Assembly: GCA_035524895.1 (NCBI GenBank)
Contig: DATLFI010000090.1
Span: 1-16,010, forward strand
Length of the DNA stretch: 16,010 bases
Source: DATLFI01 sp035524895
Lineage (GTDB): Bacteria > Acidobacteriota > Thermoanaerobaculia > Multivoradales > Multivoraceae
Direction: 5' to 3'
A model generated the notes under the pieces. It saw nothing but the letters and a program-made list of their open reading frames with translations, ran no database searches and was not told the origin of the DNA. Positions 15,958-16,010 of the stretch are shown here, piece after piece. A program made the translations under genes and the position numbers. The stretch's first letter is position 1; each line of letters begins with the position of its first letter.

Positions 15958-16010
15958 GGCTGGCCCGGCTGGTGATCGTGTGACACTCTCGGCTCCGGCG
16001 AATGACCCTC

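Overview
The window is very GC-rich bacterial DNA. It encodes nine intact proteins plus one partial, broken gene. A type I-beta glutamine synthetase with an adenylylation site, a sigma-54 promoter, a sigma-54 activator, Aat, and nucleotide-sugar genes typical of surface polysaccharide synthesis point to a Gram-negative bacterium. Base composition and gene style suggest a deltaproteobacterial or myxobacterial-type lineage. That placement is an inference, because no rRNA or marker tree is possible here.

Layout. (1) 1-556: the 3' part of a uridine kinase gene (udk) with at least one frameshift. It converges on aat (538-1245, minus strand), which encodes leucyl/phenylalanyl-tRNA-protein transferase. 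(2) 1488-2501: a membrane-anchored-looking alpha/beta hydrolase, then about 590 bases without a credible gene but with hairpins (2502-3088). (3) 5154-3089, minus strand: a PLP aminotransferase and a Nit-type carbon-nitrogen hydrolase sharing an ATGA stop/start overlap, probably a transaminase/omega-amidase unit. (4) 5222-12506, plus strand: a polysaccharide cluster with a GT4-like glycosyltransferase, a giant 1180-residue GlmS-like protein, a UDP-glucuronate-type 4-epimerase, and a UDP-N-acetylhexosamine/UDP-hexose 6-dehydrogenase. (5) 12507-15957: a nitrogen-control module. It has a 403-base leader with three copies of a 17-bp motif and an excellent sigma-54 promoter, then glnA, a strong hairpin, and a GAF-AAA+-Fis sigma-54 activator.

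How the parts fit. In region 4, GlmS-type chemistry would feed UDP-GlcNAc, the dehydrogenase would oxidise C6 of a UDP-sugar, the epimerase would invert C4, and the glycosyltransferase would use the product, so an (amino)uronic-acid polymer is plausible. In region 5, the activator gene lies directly behind a sigma-54-driven glnA. The repeated motif sits at the distance expected for upstream activator sites, so the module may regulate itself. Glutamine links glnA, the glutaminase domain of the GlmS-like protein, and possibly the aminotransferase/amidase pair.

The most unusual items are the giant GlmS-like enzyme, which keeps nearly all catalytic residues while carrying large unassigned insertions, and the three-copy motif upstream of the glnA sigma-54 promoter. 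I saw no tRNA, rRNA, insertion sequence or CRISPR array.
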